From Armatimonadota bacterium (lineage in GTDB: Bacteria; Armatimonadota; HRBIN16): a stretch of DNA of 64,000 nt. Below are positions 17,939 to 27,037 of the stretch, one piece after another. The stretch lies in assembly GCA_026003175.1 (NCBI GenBank), contig BPGT01000007.1:1-64000 (forward strand). Direction: 5' to 3'. A program made the translations under genes and the position numbers. The notes below the pieces were generated by a model. That model had not been told where the DNA came from. It saw nothing but the letters and a program-made list of their open reading frames with translations, and did no database searches. Numbering within the stretch: position 1 is the stretch's first letter; each line of letters opens with the position of its first letter.

Positions 17939-19246
17939 ATGCAACCATCAGAAGAAGTAACCACCCGACGCTGGTATGAGGGGGTGACAGGGTATCAATG
18001 GCTGGTGCTCTTTGTAGCTTCCTGTGGCTGGCTGTTCGACACAATGGACCAGTGGCTGTATGTGCTTTCTCGTCAGCCAGCCATGAGGGAACTTCTCAGC
18101 AAACAAGGTATTGAGCCGACAGACGCCAACGTGGGCTATTACTCAGGCATTGTGCAGGCTATCTTTATCGCAGGGTGGGCGACAGGAGGTTTCTTTTTCG
18201 GCATAGTGGGTGATCGTCTTGGGCGTACACGCACAATGGCGCTGACCGTGTTGATGTACGCGGGGTTTACAGGTCTGAGCGGTTTGTCTCAAACTTGGGA
18301 GCAATTCGCCCTGTTTCGCTTCTTGACCGGGCTAGGCGTTGGCGGAGAGTTCGCCGCAGGAGCTTCACTGGTTGCAGAGGTGTTTCCTGCGCATGCTCGC
18401 GCCACGGCATTAGGCATTATGCAGGCTTCTTCAGCCATCGGCAACATCCTGGCAGGGTTAATCAACCTTACCGTCGCGCCCCAATGGGGATGGCGATGGG
18501 TGTTTGCGGTAGGCATTTTGCCCGCGCTGCTAGTGTTCGTTATTCGCCTGTTTGTGAAAGAACCCGAACGCTGGCAGAGGGCGAAAGAGCAGGCGCTCAT
18601 CGAGCACAAGCAGCTCGGCGCGTTGAGCGAGATGTGGTACACTCCACACCTGCGCAGAAATCTGCTGGTCGGCATCGGTCTGGGTGCCATCGGGATTATC
18701 GGCTTTTGGGGCATCAGCACCTGGTCGCCGGACCTGTTGCGCAACATCCTGAACCCTAACGATGTACCTGAGCTGAGACCGGAGGTCGCCCGAAAGGTGA
18801 GCTGGGCGGCGATGGCACAGAACGGAGGGGCGTTCTTTGGCAGCCTGTTTGCGGCGTGGCTGGCGCAGAAGGCAGGTAGGCGTCGTGCTATCGGCGTTGC
18901 ACTCTTGCTGTGCCTGATAACCGCCTCTCTTACTTTCCATAACACGAGGTCTTTTAGCGATGCGCTGATTTACTTCTCTCTGCTGGGCTTCAGTCTACTG
19001 GCATTGCTGGGGTGCTACGCTATATACTTCCCGGAGATTTTTCCAACGCGCTTACGTGCGACGGGCACGGGTTTCTCGTACAACGTGGCGCGATACATCG
19101 CGGCGGCGGGTCCATGGTTGTTCGGTTCGCTTCGTGCGGCGTACGGTATCCAGTGGGCAGCGACCATCCTTTCGCTGGCATTTTTGCTGGGCTACATAGT
19201 GCTTCGTTGGGCGCCGGAGACTAGGGGCAAGCCGCTACCCGAATAG
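17939..19246 (+). CDS. MFS transporter (sugar/metabolite symporter type)
   Basis: This 435-aa protein has about 12 transmembrane segments and is predicted to move a small organic solute across the inner membrane. The MFS loop 2-3 signature is GIVGDRLGRTRTMALTV (about residues 89-105). FRFLTGLGVGGEFAAGASLV matches the loop 4-5 region of the sugar/SHS/ACS families. A central cytoplasmic loop and a second GRRRA repeat follow. GAGGTGAGG precedes the ATG. It is divergent from cysE and convergent with an enolase-superfamily dehydratase, which may act on the imported substrate. Confidence 0.88.
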   Translation: MQPSEEVTTRRWYEGVTGYQWLVLFVASCGWLFDTMDQWLYVLSRQPAMRELLSKQGIEPTDANVGYYSGIVQAIFIAGWATGGFFFGIVGDRLGRTRTMALTVLMYAGFTGLSGLSQTWEQFALFRFLTGLGVGGEFAAGASLVAEVFPAHARATALGIMQASSAIGNILAGLINLTVAPQWGWRWVFAVGILPALLVFVIRLFVKEPERWQRAKEQALIEHKQLGALSEMWYTPHLRRNLLVGIGLGAIGIIGFWGISTWSPDLLRNILNPNDVPELRPEVARKVSWAAMAQNGGAFFGSLFAAWLAQKAGRRRAIGVALLLCLITASLTFHNTRSFSDALIYFSLLGFSLLALLGCYAIYFPEIFPTRLRATGTGFSYNVARYIAAAGPWLFGSLRAAYGIQWAATILSLAFLLGYIVLRWAPETRGKPLPE

Positions 19247-19251
19247 AGCTT

Positions 19252-20370
19252 TTACCACTCTGCAACTGAGCCGTCATCGCGGTGGAAGAAACCGTTGCCG
19301 GGGTCAGGCATGGGGGATAGAGGATGTGCCAGTAAGTACTCTTCGTTGACCTCGATGCCCAAGCCGGGGGCGGTAGGCACGTCGATATAACCGTCTCGTA
19401 CAGTAAAAGGGGTCTTCAGATAGCCCTCCCCAAGGTGCACGAACTCCTGAATGACGAAATTGGGCGAGCAGGCGTCTATCTGCAGGCACGCCGCGAGGTT
19501 TATTGGTCCATAAGGGTTGTGTGGAGCCAGCGCGACGTAATACGTTTCCGCCATCGCCGCGATGTAACGGGTTTCCAAAATACCTCCGCAGATGCAGGGG
19601 TCTGGTTGTAGCACTCGCGCCGCTGCCTTCTCCAGCACCTGTCGGAAACCGAAGCGGGTAAACAGCCGCTCGCCAGTGGCAATGGGAATGACCGCCTTGC
19701 TTGCCACAGATGCCAGCGCGTCCACGTTTTCAGGCAATACCGGCTCTTCGATGAAGAAGGGGCGGTAGGGGCGCAGCTCGTACTCCAGCTGGGTGGCAAT
19801 GGCGGGTGTGGCGCGTCCGTGAAAATCCAGCAGGATGTCTATCTCGTTGCCCGCAGCCTCGCGTGCTGCTGCAACCAGCTCCACTGCCTTTTCTATAACC
19901 GCCGCGCCCTCTAAAGGGTGCAGGGCAGGTAGTGGACAGAACTTCACCGCTGTGTAGCCTTCTGCCACACGCTGGCGAGTCTGCTCGGCAATCTGTGTCG
20001 GCTCGTAGCTGCCGATGTGTCGATATACCCGAATACGCTCGCGTACCTTTCCACCAAGCAACTGATACACGGGCACACCAAGTCGTTTGCCCTGAATGTC
20101 CCACAGCGCCATCTCGATACCGCTGATGGCTGCGTTGAGCACCGGACCGCCCCGCCAGAAGGCATGACGATACATCCGCTGCACCAGATGGACGATTCGC
20201 GAAGGGTCTTCGCCTATCAGCACGTGCTCGTAGGAGCGCACCGCCTCCGCGATGACGAAGGCTTTATCGCCTAGACATTCACCCCAGCCTACAATACCCT
20301 CATCTGTGCTCACTTTGACGAATAGCCAGCGCGGTTCTACCGCAAAGGTTTTGACCCCTACAATACGCAT
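19252..20370 (-). CDS. Mandelate racemase/enolase superfamily dehydratase (galactonate dehydratase-like)
   Basis: This 372-aa protein probably dehydrates an aldonic acid such as galactonate or a related sugar acid. Enolase-superfamily features are present: GWGECLGDK, WRGGPVLNAAISGIEMALWD, GKRLGVPVYQLLGGKVR, the first metal ligand in DILLDFHGRAT, the second in PFFIEEPVLPEN, the third in PIATGERLFTRFGFR, and the late APHNPYGPIN block that is typical of the DgoD group. The ATG at 20370 was preferred over an upstream in-frame start because GAGGT precedes it and the conserved sequence begins at MRIVGVKTF. It is divergent from the GH1 glucosidase. Confidence 0.88.
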   Translation of the reverse strand: MRIVGVKTFAVEPRWLFVKVSTDEGIVGWGECLGDKAFVIAEAVRSYEHVLIGEDPSRIVHLVQRMYRHAFWRGGPVLNAAISGIEMALWDIQGKRLGVPVYQLLGGKVRERIRVYRHIGSYEPTQIAEQTRQRVAEGYTAVKFCPLPALHPLEGAAVIEKAVELVAAAREAAGNEIDILLDFHGRATPAIATQLEYELRPYRPFFIEEPVLPENVDALASVASKAVIPIATGERLFTRFGFRQVLEKAAARVLQPDPCICGGILETRYIAAMAETYYVALAPHNPYGPINLAACLQIDACSPNFVIQEFVHLGEGYLKTPFTVRDGYIDVPTAPGLGIEVNEEYLLAHPLSPMPDPGNGFFHRDDGSVAEW

Positions 20371-20429
20371 TCTCAGATACCTCGCTTTGGGTGTTGCGAA
20401 TCTCTTCTGTACGCCGGGGTGCTCTCCTC

Positions 20430-20458
20430 TTGCCAGTTGCGTCCGTTTTGGGTAGAAT
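20430..20458 (+). promoter_or_regulatory. Promoter of the GH1 glucosidase
   Basis: TTGCCA (20430-20435), a 17-base spacer and TAGAAT (20453-20458) lie 34 bases upstream of the ATG. It sits in the 122-base gap between divergent genes. Confidence 0.5.
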
Positions 20459-20492
20459 GTCCCTGAAAGGTTTAAGTGCAAGGAGGGTTTGT

Positions 20493-21830
20493 ATGTCTGG
20501 CTTTCGTTTCCCCGAGGGATTTCTGTGGGGAGCTGCGACCGCTTCCTACCAGATAGAAGGCTCGCCTCTGGCTGATGGCGCAGGAGCTTCTATCTGGCAC
20601 CGTTTTTCGCACACACCGGGCACCACGCACAACGGCGACACGGGTGATGTTGCTTGCGACCACTACCGTCGCTGGCGGGAAGACGTGGCGCTGATGCGTG
20701 AGATGGGCTTGAAAGCTTATCGCTTCTCCATCAGCTGGGCACGCGTCCTTCCTGAGGGCAAAGGGATGGTGAACCCTGCGGGATTGGACTTCTATGACCG
20801 TCTTGTGGACGCGCTGGTGGAAGCAGGGATTCAGCCGATGATTACTCTCTATCACTGGGACCTGCCGGGCGCGCTACAGGACCTTGGCGGCTGGGCAAAC
20901 CGCGAAATCGTCAACTGGTTTAGTGATTACGCACAGATTGTGGCGCAACGGTTGGGCGACAGGGTGCGTTTGTGGGCAACGCTCAACGAGCCGTGGGTGT
21001 TTACCTTCCTCGGTTACGTAACAGGTCACCACGCACCGGGAATGCGTGACCTCTGGGCAGGGCTTCGTGCTGTGCACCATTCCCTGCTGGCGCACGGCGA
21101 GGCGGTGGCACGGTTGCGTGGCATTCTGCCTGCCGAAGCGCAGGTAGGCATAGTGCTAAATCTGGCACCACAGCATCCTGCTACCAGTAGCGAAGAGGAC
21201 AGAGCGGCCGCCGAAAGGGTGCATACGATGAATAATGCGCTATTTGTAGAGCCGTTGCTCAAGGGACGCTACCCCGCGCTGGCAGAGCAGATGGTCGGTT
21301 TTGCCTGGCCTCCTGTGCACTCAGGAGATATGGAACGCATCGCCCAACCCATCGATTTCATAGGTGTCAATTACTATTCTCGGGGTATCGTCAAACGGGC
21401 AGAGCAGGGTTACCTGCGAGCGGAAGGCGTGGAGAACAAGCAGGCACAGTATACGGACATGGGGTGGGAAATATACCCTGATGGACTACATGAGATACTG
21501 CAATGGTTGCATTCAGAATCTCCGCGCCTGAGCCTGTATGTGACCGAGAACGGTGCCGCTTTCCGTGACGAGGTTCAGGATGGCAGGGTAGCCGATGTAC
21601 AGAGGGTGGAATACTTGCGACAGCACTTCCTGTCTGCCCACAAGGCGATGCAGAACGGCGTGCCACTGAAAGGCTACTTTGTCTGGTCGCTGATGGATAA
21701 CTTCGAGTGGGCGTACGGCTACTCCAAGCGGTTCGGCATCGTGTATGTGGATTACGCCACGCAGCAGCGCATCTGGAAGGACAGTGCGCGGTGGTACCAG
21801 CAAGTGATTGCTGCCAATGCGGTGGAGTAG
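20493..21830 (+). CDS. GH1 beta-glucosidase
   Basis: This 445-aa glycoside hydrolase family 1 enzyme hydrolyses beta-linked disaccharides and aryl glucosides with retention. The N-terminal GH1 signature is FPEGFLWGAATASYQIEG. The acid/base Glu is in TLNEPW (E166) and the nucleophile Glu in YVTENGAAF (E352). The aglycone/glycone-site block VWSLMDNFEWAYGYSKRFG is intact. No signal peptide is seen, so it is cytoplasmic and acts on imported oligosaccharides. The ATG at 20493 has AAGGAGGG 6 bases upstream; a longer in-frame start is not supported. Confidence 0.96.
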   Translation: MSGFRFPEGFLWGAATASYQIEGSPLADGAGASIWHRFSHTPGTTHNGDTGDVACDHYRRWREDVALMREMGLKAYRFSISWARVLPEGKGMVNPAGLDFYDRLVDALVEAGIQPMITLYHWDLPGALQDLGGWANREIVNWFSDYAQIVAQRLGDRVRLWATLNEPWVFTFLGYVTGHHAPGMRDLWAGLRAVHHSLLAHGEAVARLRGILPAEAQVGIVLNLAPQHPATSSEEDRAAAERVHTMNNALFVEPLLKGRYPALAEQMVGFAWPPVHSGDMERIAQPIDFIGVNYYSRGIVKRAEQGYLRAEGVENKQAQYTDMGWEIYPDGLHEILQWLHSESPRLSLYVTENGAAFRDEVQDGRVADVQRVEYLRQHFLSAHKAMQNGVPLKGYFVWSLMDNFEWAYGYSKRFGIVYVDYATQQRIWKDSARWYQQVIAANAVE

Positions 21831-21852
21831 GGGCAGTTTCGCAAACTGCCCC
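21830..21852. terminator. Hairpin between convergent genes
   Basis: A perfect 10-bp stem, GGGGCAGTTT/AAACTGCCCC with loop CGC, begins at the last base of the GH1 stop codon. No U-tract follows on either strand, so it may be a bidirectional processing or pausing hairpin rather than a strong terminator. Confidence 0.5.
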
Positions 21853-21875
21853 TGTCCTGTCGGACGCAGAAGGGC

Positions 21876-24156
21876 TCAGGAGGTCTTCTCCAGGGCAAAC
21901 GAAGCCTGCTCGTGGTAGTCGTAGGAGTCTATCCTTGCGCTACCCGTGAAGTGCTTCGCCCGCACGTGCAGGTACACCGAGAACGTACATCGCTGGTGCG
22001 TGGTGGGGAAGCCGGGCCACGCTCCCAGTAGCTGTCCTATCGTCATGGTGCTGGACGCCTGAGGGGCAGCGGGCGGTTCGCCTGCGTCTGCTGTACCGGA
22101 TGCGAACGTGCCTCCGGGACCATTCAGCCCGCGCCGCCATGTCAGCGAGTAGGACATCATGAACGTATTGTTCGGGTTGGACACACCACGTGAGTGGTAT
22201 GCGCGGAAGCCTACCGAAACATCGGTCCCCTCCGGTCCGCTAATGAATTGGCACTCCTCGCTACTGGGAATACCGTTGCGCCGGATGTCCACGATGTCGC
22301 CTTGCACGGGGCTGTTGTCTATCCAGAACACGCTGACTACATCGGCGAAGGGCACATTGTCGGTGGAATTGGGGTCGCCCTGTCGCCAACGGCGAAACTG
22401 GAAGTTGCGAGCGGTACCCGGCTCGCTGGCTGGAGCGGAGATGGGCTTGATACGGTTGCCCGACGCGTCGAACAACTCCAGAATCAACAGGTATCGCCCT
22501 GGGTTAAACAGGGTGGTGTTCCACACCTGATGATATTGTCCACTCAGCCAGTAGTTGCCACTACTCCAGTAAGGTATTCGCACCAGACCTACCTGTCCCC
22601 CCACATCCATCGGGTTTGCGGAGAGGGCTTCGGAGGCTACCTTCCACTCGCCACCCACAAGCACAAAACGGTTCCACGCCACCGGCGCGTCGAGAACGGT
22701 TACCCCACCGACTGGCGAACCACTGCTGTCGACGCGCACCACCGACAGGCGGTAATACTTCGCAACGGGTTCCATCTCCGGCGAAATCCACAGCCGAATG
22801 CCTAATGAGCCTCCCCACGGACAGTCAGGCGCATAGGAAGTGGTGAACGTGCCGGAGCTGGCTCCAAGCGCGCCGGTTCGCGATAGTCCATTTTGGGAGG
22901 GGAAGTTGAAATGGCGCGAGCCGGGGCTGCCGATATACTCTACCATCGCGAAGGGCATCCCCTCGGCGGGCGGGGGGGTCTCCTGGACCGGAGCCACAAA
23001 CCAGCGCGCGCCAGTCCCACGTGCGGATGTCCGCCGATTCCCCTTCGGCGAACCAGTTATGCGAGGCCACCCCGTCGTATACGGTTAGCCAGTTGCCCTG
23101 AATACGCTGGCGCACCTTGAAGGCGAAGGTGGTATGACAGGTTACACCTGGTCGGGTTATCCTTCGCGGGCGCAGGTAACAGAAATCGAACCTGCCGCCC
23201 GGCTGCAGAGGAGTTTCGCCCACCTTGTGCATGGAACAGGTGCAAATCAACTCCAGCAGATAGGGGCGGGCGAGCACATATTCCTCCGCCTGCTGCATGT
23301 TCATGCTGGTAAGGGCGATATAGTCGGCGTACAATCGCTCGGCGGGCATCGTGGTAACCTCTGCCAGCACGTTCGCCAGTCGTTTGCGCAAGTCAGCGGT
23401 TTGGGCACGAATGCCTGGCTGTACCTGCGGACGCACTGTCTGGCGAATCGCTGCCAGCTCCAGTCTCTGCGTCAATCTGCCGAGGTGGTCTACTACGAAC
23501 GGAGCAGGGTCGGGTCCGGGACCGGGTGGGTCAGGCAGGGGGATGGGGATAACCTCCAGTATCTCCCGCAAGCGATCGAGCAGGTCTGGCAGACGTATAC
23601 GGAAGCAGCAACATACCCGCTCGTAAATCTCCACAATACCATCGCACAGAGGCAGACAATGCGCCGGGATGAGAGTGTGCAGCTCTGGACGGTGCGTCAG
23701 GCTTTTCATTGCCACATTGCGCGACAGATTCAGCCCGGAAACGAGGTCCAACCTGTCCACAATATCCCACCACCAAGGACGGCATTTACGGGCGGTGCCG
23801 CTGACGCACACAAACTCGAAGTGAAATCGCTCCCAGATGTCGCGCCCAAGTATCAGTCCGCGTTCTCGCCAGACGGGAAAGGTGGCATCTGGACGAAAGG
23901 TCACGAGGCTCTCATCGGTAAGCTGGGTGAGGTCGGTTACGTCGGGTCCCAGTGCGATGGCGGGCAGTTGCGTCCACTCCGCCTGCACATCCAGGCGGTC
24001 TTTTTCGACGCGGGCGAGCTTCCTCACCGGTTTGCCTGCTGTGTCTACCTCGTAGACGGCGATCGCCGGTGCGGTTTCGCCATGCTCCAGCCCAGCGAGC
24101 TGCACTCGCGCGCTGAAGACAGGCTTCGTGCGTTGCGTTTCCTGTCCTTCCTTCAT
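21876..24156 (-). CDS. Unrecognised cysteine-rich protein, one apparent frameshift
   Basis: This is a ~759-aa protein after repair. The N-terminal part (24156 to ~22980) contains cysteine clusters (FVCVSGTARKC, HCLPLCDG, YERVCCCFRIRL, LICTCSMHK, CYLRPRR) and a Pro-rich linker PIPLPDPPGPGPDP near its middle. The C-terminal part (~22980 to 21876) looks beta-rich and extracellular-like, with PWGGSLGIRLWISPE and NFNPGRYLLILELF-like strands. The frame changes between ~23010 and 22972; removing one base of the seven-G run 22972-22978 joins the parts as GDPPPAEGMPF and makes the length a multiple of three. The start at 24156 has AAGGAG. No signal peptide is obvious. It lies 84 bases after a sigma factor gene. 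I do not recognise a family. Confidence 0.65.
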
Positions 24157-24240
24157 GTGAGTCGTCTCCTTCCCGAGCAAAGATTAGGGTGGCTACATGG
24201 CTACCCTGTTAGAAATACTTGCATTTTGTGCGGTTTCTGG

Positions 24241-24840
24241 TCACCAGCTCATATTCTGATCCGCCAGAACTTTTTGTAGTTTGCGCTTGATGCGTGCAAG
24301 GCGTTTATGTACTGCGGTTTTGCTGAGGTTCAGTCGCTGGGCGATTTCCCGTTCGGTCAATCCGTCTCGGCACCACCAGCACATTAGCTCGCGCTCCGAT
24401 TCGGGAAGCGACAACAGCAAGAGTTGCAAATCGCTGTCGTTTTCGCATTGCTCGAAAGGGGTTCGCCATTCGGGGTCTATCAGTTCAACTGGTTCGCCTG
24501 TGATTGCGTCTTGTGGTATGGGCGCCATGCTGATGCTCCATCGCCATGCAAGACGGTGTTCCTGGCGAATCGCCTGCACCGCTTTGAAGAAGGCGTGGAC
24601 AGGGAAAGAAACGTTGGCATCGTGCCTGTAGGAAAGGCAAGCCTCCCATACCGCGACCCACGCGATAGACTCTCGCTCTTCGTCCCAGTAGGCAGTTTCA
24701 TAGCCAGGCGGCGTTTTCCAGTGTCGCGTCCGGTGCATGGCATGTCGCACAATCTGTTCCAGCTGGGGAAGCATCCGGGCATACTCCCGTTCCTCCTCGC
24801 CTCGCGGCTGAGGTAAACGGTCCTGTGGAGATTTTTTCAT
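24241..24840 (-). CDS. Sigma-70-family RNA polymerase sigma factor
   Basis: This 199-aa protein would direct RNA polymerase to a specific promoter set. Residues ~50-100 resemble region 2 (IAWVAVWEACLSYRHDANVSF, then HAFFKAVQAIRQEHR). The C-terminal helix-turn-helix of region 4 is clear: LPESERELMCWWCRDGLTER followed by EIAQRLNLSKTAVHKRLARI. The size fits an ECF-like or alternative sigma factor. The ATG at 24840 is preceded by GGAGGAGG. The next gene on the same strand is the unrecognised cysteine-rich protein, a likely target or partner. No anti-sigma factor is seen nearby. Confidence 0.85.
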   Translation of the reverse strand: MKKSPQDRLPQPRGEEEREYARMLPQLEQIVRHAMHRTRHWKTPPGYETAYWDEERESIAWVAVWEACLSYRHDANVSFPVHAFFKAVQAIRQEHRLAWRWSISMAPIPQDAITGEPVELIDPEWRTPFEQCENDSDLQLLLLSLPESERELMCWWCRDGLTEREIAQRLNLSKTAVHKRLARIKRKLQKVLADQNMSW

Positions 24841-24927
24841 GGCTCTCCTCCTCCATGCTAAGATACGCAAAATGTTGGGGAATCACCTGCCTGTCGTGAG
24901 AAAATACGCGCCAGGGTGCTCGGGAAT

Positions 24928-24948
24928 GGAGGGCTCGCCTCGCCCTCC
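24928..24948. terminator. Hairpin downstream of the cyclophilin gene
   Basis: A perfect 7-bp stem GGAGGGC/GCCCTCC (24928-24934, 24942-24948) lies in the 193-base gap between the cyclophilin stop and the sigma-factor start. There is no T-run. It may end the upstream operon. Confidence 0.35.
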
Positions 24949-25033
24949 ACATGCCGGTGTTAGGAAGGTCGAGACTCTCCAGAGGTGTGCATCAGGAGTG
25001 AAGCAATCCCTGTTTAAACCCAGCTGGGCATTC

Positions 25034-25634
25034 CTACAGCTGTGGTTTGGTATCCGAGATGGTGACTTCTTTCATGATGTCGTATTGCTGGATTTTGCGC
25101 ACCACGTCCATGCCCTGAATCACCTTACCGAACACTGCATAGTCACCGTCCAGCTGGTGTTGCGGGCCCAGGCAGATGTAGAACTGACTGCCCGCACTGT
25201 TCTTGTCATCGCCCTTGCGAGCCATTGCCACCGCGCCGTCCTCGTGTTTGAGACCGGTTTCCTCAAACGGGATGGTGTAGCCCGGTCCGCCGGTTCCGTC
25301 GCCGTTCGGGTCGCCGCCTTGCACCACGAAATCGGGCACCACGCGGTGGAAGGTCAAACCATTGTAAAAGCCCTCTTTCGCCAGCTTGATGAAGTTACCT
25401 GCGGTTTTGGGCGCTTTTTCCAGATTGAGCTCGATGACGAATTTGCCCCTGCCCTGCACGTCTACGACCGCGTAAGCGACCTTGCCTGGCGCGACCGCCG
25501 TTTCGATAGGTTTTTTCCGGTGCCGGAGCACCTTCGGTGGCAGGTTTGGGTTCCTCTTTCTTGCCGCAGCCAACTGTGGAGAACATGATGCCTGCCATCA
25601 GAAGGCAGGAAAGGGTAAGTGTTATGTGCTTCAT
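25034..25634 (-). CDS. Lipoprotein cyclophilin-type peptidyl-prolyl isomerase, one apparent frameshift
   Basis: The corrected product is 199 aa. The first frame (25634 to ~25510) encodes a lipoprotein signal peptide (MKHITLTLSCLLMAGIMF, lipobox STVGC) and a Pro/Glu linker ending APAPEK. The second frame continues PIETAVAPGKVAYAVV and a complete cyclophilin domain (FIKLAKEGFYNGLTFHRVVP, QGGDPNGDGTGGPGY, NSAGSQFYICLG). Removing one base of the six-T run 25511-25516 joins them and gives an exact multiple of three. The protein would assist folding of exported proteins, anchored by a lipid. AAAGGAGG precedes the ATG. It is the last gene of the operon that starts at 29068. Confidence 0.85.
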
Positions 25635-25648
25635 CGTATTAGCCTCCT

Positions 25649-26527
25649 TTACCTCGGCTCCAGTGCTTCGCGTTCACCCATCGTTAGTGACTGTCCGTCG
25701 TGCAACGCATACGGGAACTGCGCGTAGCTGGCGGAGACGCCGAAGTTGCCATCTGCCCGCACCGCCAGCACCGCCGCGTGGGGTGGGGTGCCGCTGGCAT
25801 CGGTACGTTTGCGCATCAGGTAGCGAATCGCCTCATCACACGCCTCCTGTGCACTTAGCCCTCGTTCCATCAGGAAGACCACGCGAGCGCACAGCGCCAC
25901 CCGGCTAATCTCATCGCCGTTGCCGGTAGCTACCGCCGCACCAACCTCTGCATCGGCGTACAACCCTGCTCCCACGAGGGGGCTATCACCGACGCGCCCG
26001 GGATACTTCCATTTCAGCCCCGAAGTGGAACACCCTACCACGATGGTATTCGGCGTCCAGATTATCATGCCGACCGTGTCGTGACTGTCTTGCACATCGG
26101 CGGGGGGAGCCTGCGTTTCGCGCCATTGCAACCACTGTTCGGATGCCTCAGGCGAGAGCGTTTCTTCCTCTTCAAAGCCCTGCTCGCGGGCGAACTCCGC
26201 CGCGCCTTCACCGACCAGCAGCGCATGGGGCAACACCTCCATGACGCGCCTTGCTACCGAGATAGGGCGGCGGAATCCCCGAAGTGCAGCAACCGCTCCG
26301 GAGCGATGCCCATGCGCGTCCATGATGGCGGCATCCAGCTCCACGTAGCCCGCGCGGTTGGGCAAGCCTCCGTAGCCAACAGATTGCACCCTTGCATCCA
26401 GCTCCACAGCGTTGATGCCTATCTCGAGGGCGTCCAGCGCAGATGCGCCCAGATCCAGCATATTCAACGCATGTTCTACCGCTAGCCTGCCGAAGTTCCA
26501 TGTGGCGGTCAACAATATTCTGTTCAT
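25649..26527 (-). CDS. Ntn-hydrolase asparaginase (isoaspartyl peptidase/aspartylglucosaminidase family)
   Basis: This 292-aa precursor should cleave itself before a threonine nucleophile and then hydrolyse asparagine derivatives or isoaspartyl peptides. The autoprocessing site is visible as DSHDTVGMI (the Thr after HD). It is preceded by the alpha-subunit motif VQSVGYGGLPNRAGYVELDA and followed by CSTSGLKWKYPGRVGDSPLV and GAGLYADAEVGAAVATGNGD, typical of the glycosylasparaginase subgroup. It overlaps rfaE2 by 4 bases, and the cyclophilin gene starts 14 bases after it. It could recycle asparagine-linked material or damaged peptides. Confidence 0.92.
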   Translation of the reverse strand: MNRILLTATWNFGRLAVEHALNMLDLGASALDALEIGINAVELDARVQSVGYGGLPNRAGYVELDAAIMDAHGHRSGAVAALRGFRRPISVARRVMEVLPHALLVGEGAAEFAREQGFEEEETLSPEASEQWLQWRETQAPPADVQDSHDTVGMIIWTPNTIVVGCSTSGLKWKYPGRVGDSPLVGAGLYADAEVGAAVATGNGDEISRVALCARVVFLMERGLSAQEACDEAIRYLMRKRTDASGTPPHAAVLAVRADGNFGVSASYAQFPYALHDGQSLTMGEREALEPR

Positions 26528-27036
26528 ACCCGCTCCGTCTCGCGCTCTGTTAACGCCTGCACCACACGCTCCACCAGCCGGGTAGTGGAACGCCCCTGTA
26601 CCAGGGTAACTGTTACCACTTGCCCGCCGTATGCGCGTACCGCAGGCGCTTCTACAATAGTATCGGGCTTGTAGTCGCCTCCCTTCACGTAAATTTCAGG
26701 GCGCAAGAGGCGTATCACCGACTCGGCGGTTAGCTCTTCGTAGATAGTGACATAATCCACGCTTTCCAGCGCCGCCAACATCTCGGCTCGCTCATCTTGC
26801 GTCACGAAGGGGCGGGGGGTGCCTTTCAGCTGGCGTACCGAATCGTCGCTGTTGATTGCTACCACCAGATAGTCGCCCAGATCGCGCGCCTCCTGCAGAT
26901 AGCGGATGTGTCCCACGTGGAGGATGTCGAAACAGCCGTTGGTAAACACACAGCGTTCGCCCGCGCGACGACGTTGCTCTACGATGCGTGCCAGTTCGCT
27001 TTGTTCTTTGATTTTATCAGTGGCTTTACGCGGCAA
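26524..27036 (-). CDS. rfaE2: Heptose-1-phosphate adenylyltransferase (RfaE2/HldE C-terminal type)
   Basis: This 170-aa nucleotidyltransferase makes ADP-D-glycero-D-manno-heptose from the heptose 1-phosphate and ATP. The cytidylyltransferase-type motif is TNGCFDILHVGHIRYLQEA (HxGH). AINSDDSVRQLKG, YVKGGDYK and VVTVTLVQGRSTTRLVE follow. It is a stand-alone version of the C-terminal half of E. coli HldE; the kinase half is a separate gene at 41342-42352. It lies 1 base after the unknown 676-aa gene and overlaps the asparaginase gene by 4 bases. Confidence 0.93.
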   Translation of the reverse strand: MPRKATDKIKEQSELARIVEQRRRAGERCVFTNGCFDILHVGHIRYLQEARDLGDYLVVAINSDDSVRQLKGTPRPFVTQDERAEMLAALESVDYVTIYEELTAESVIRLLRPEIYVKGGDYKPDTIVEAPAVRAYGGQVVTVTLVQGRSTTRLVERVVQALTERETERV

Positions 27037-27037
27037 T

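Noticed and set aside
23134-24279. Long plus-strand open frame (381 codons) opposite the cysteine-rich gene
   Set aside because: It is antisense to a frame with an SD and coding-like composition; its translation is low-complexity and resembles no protein.
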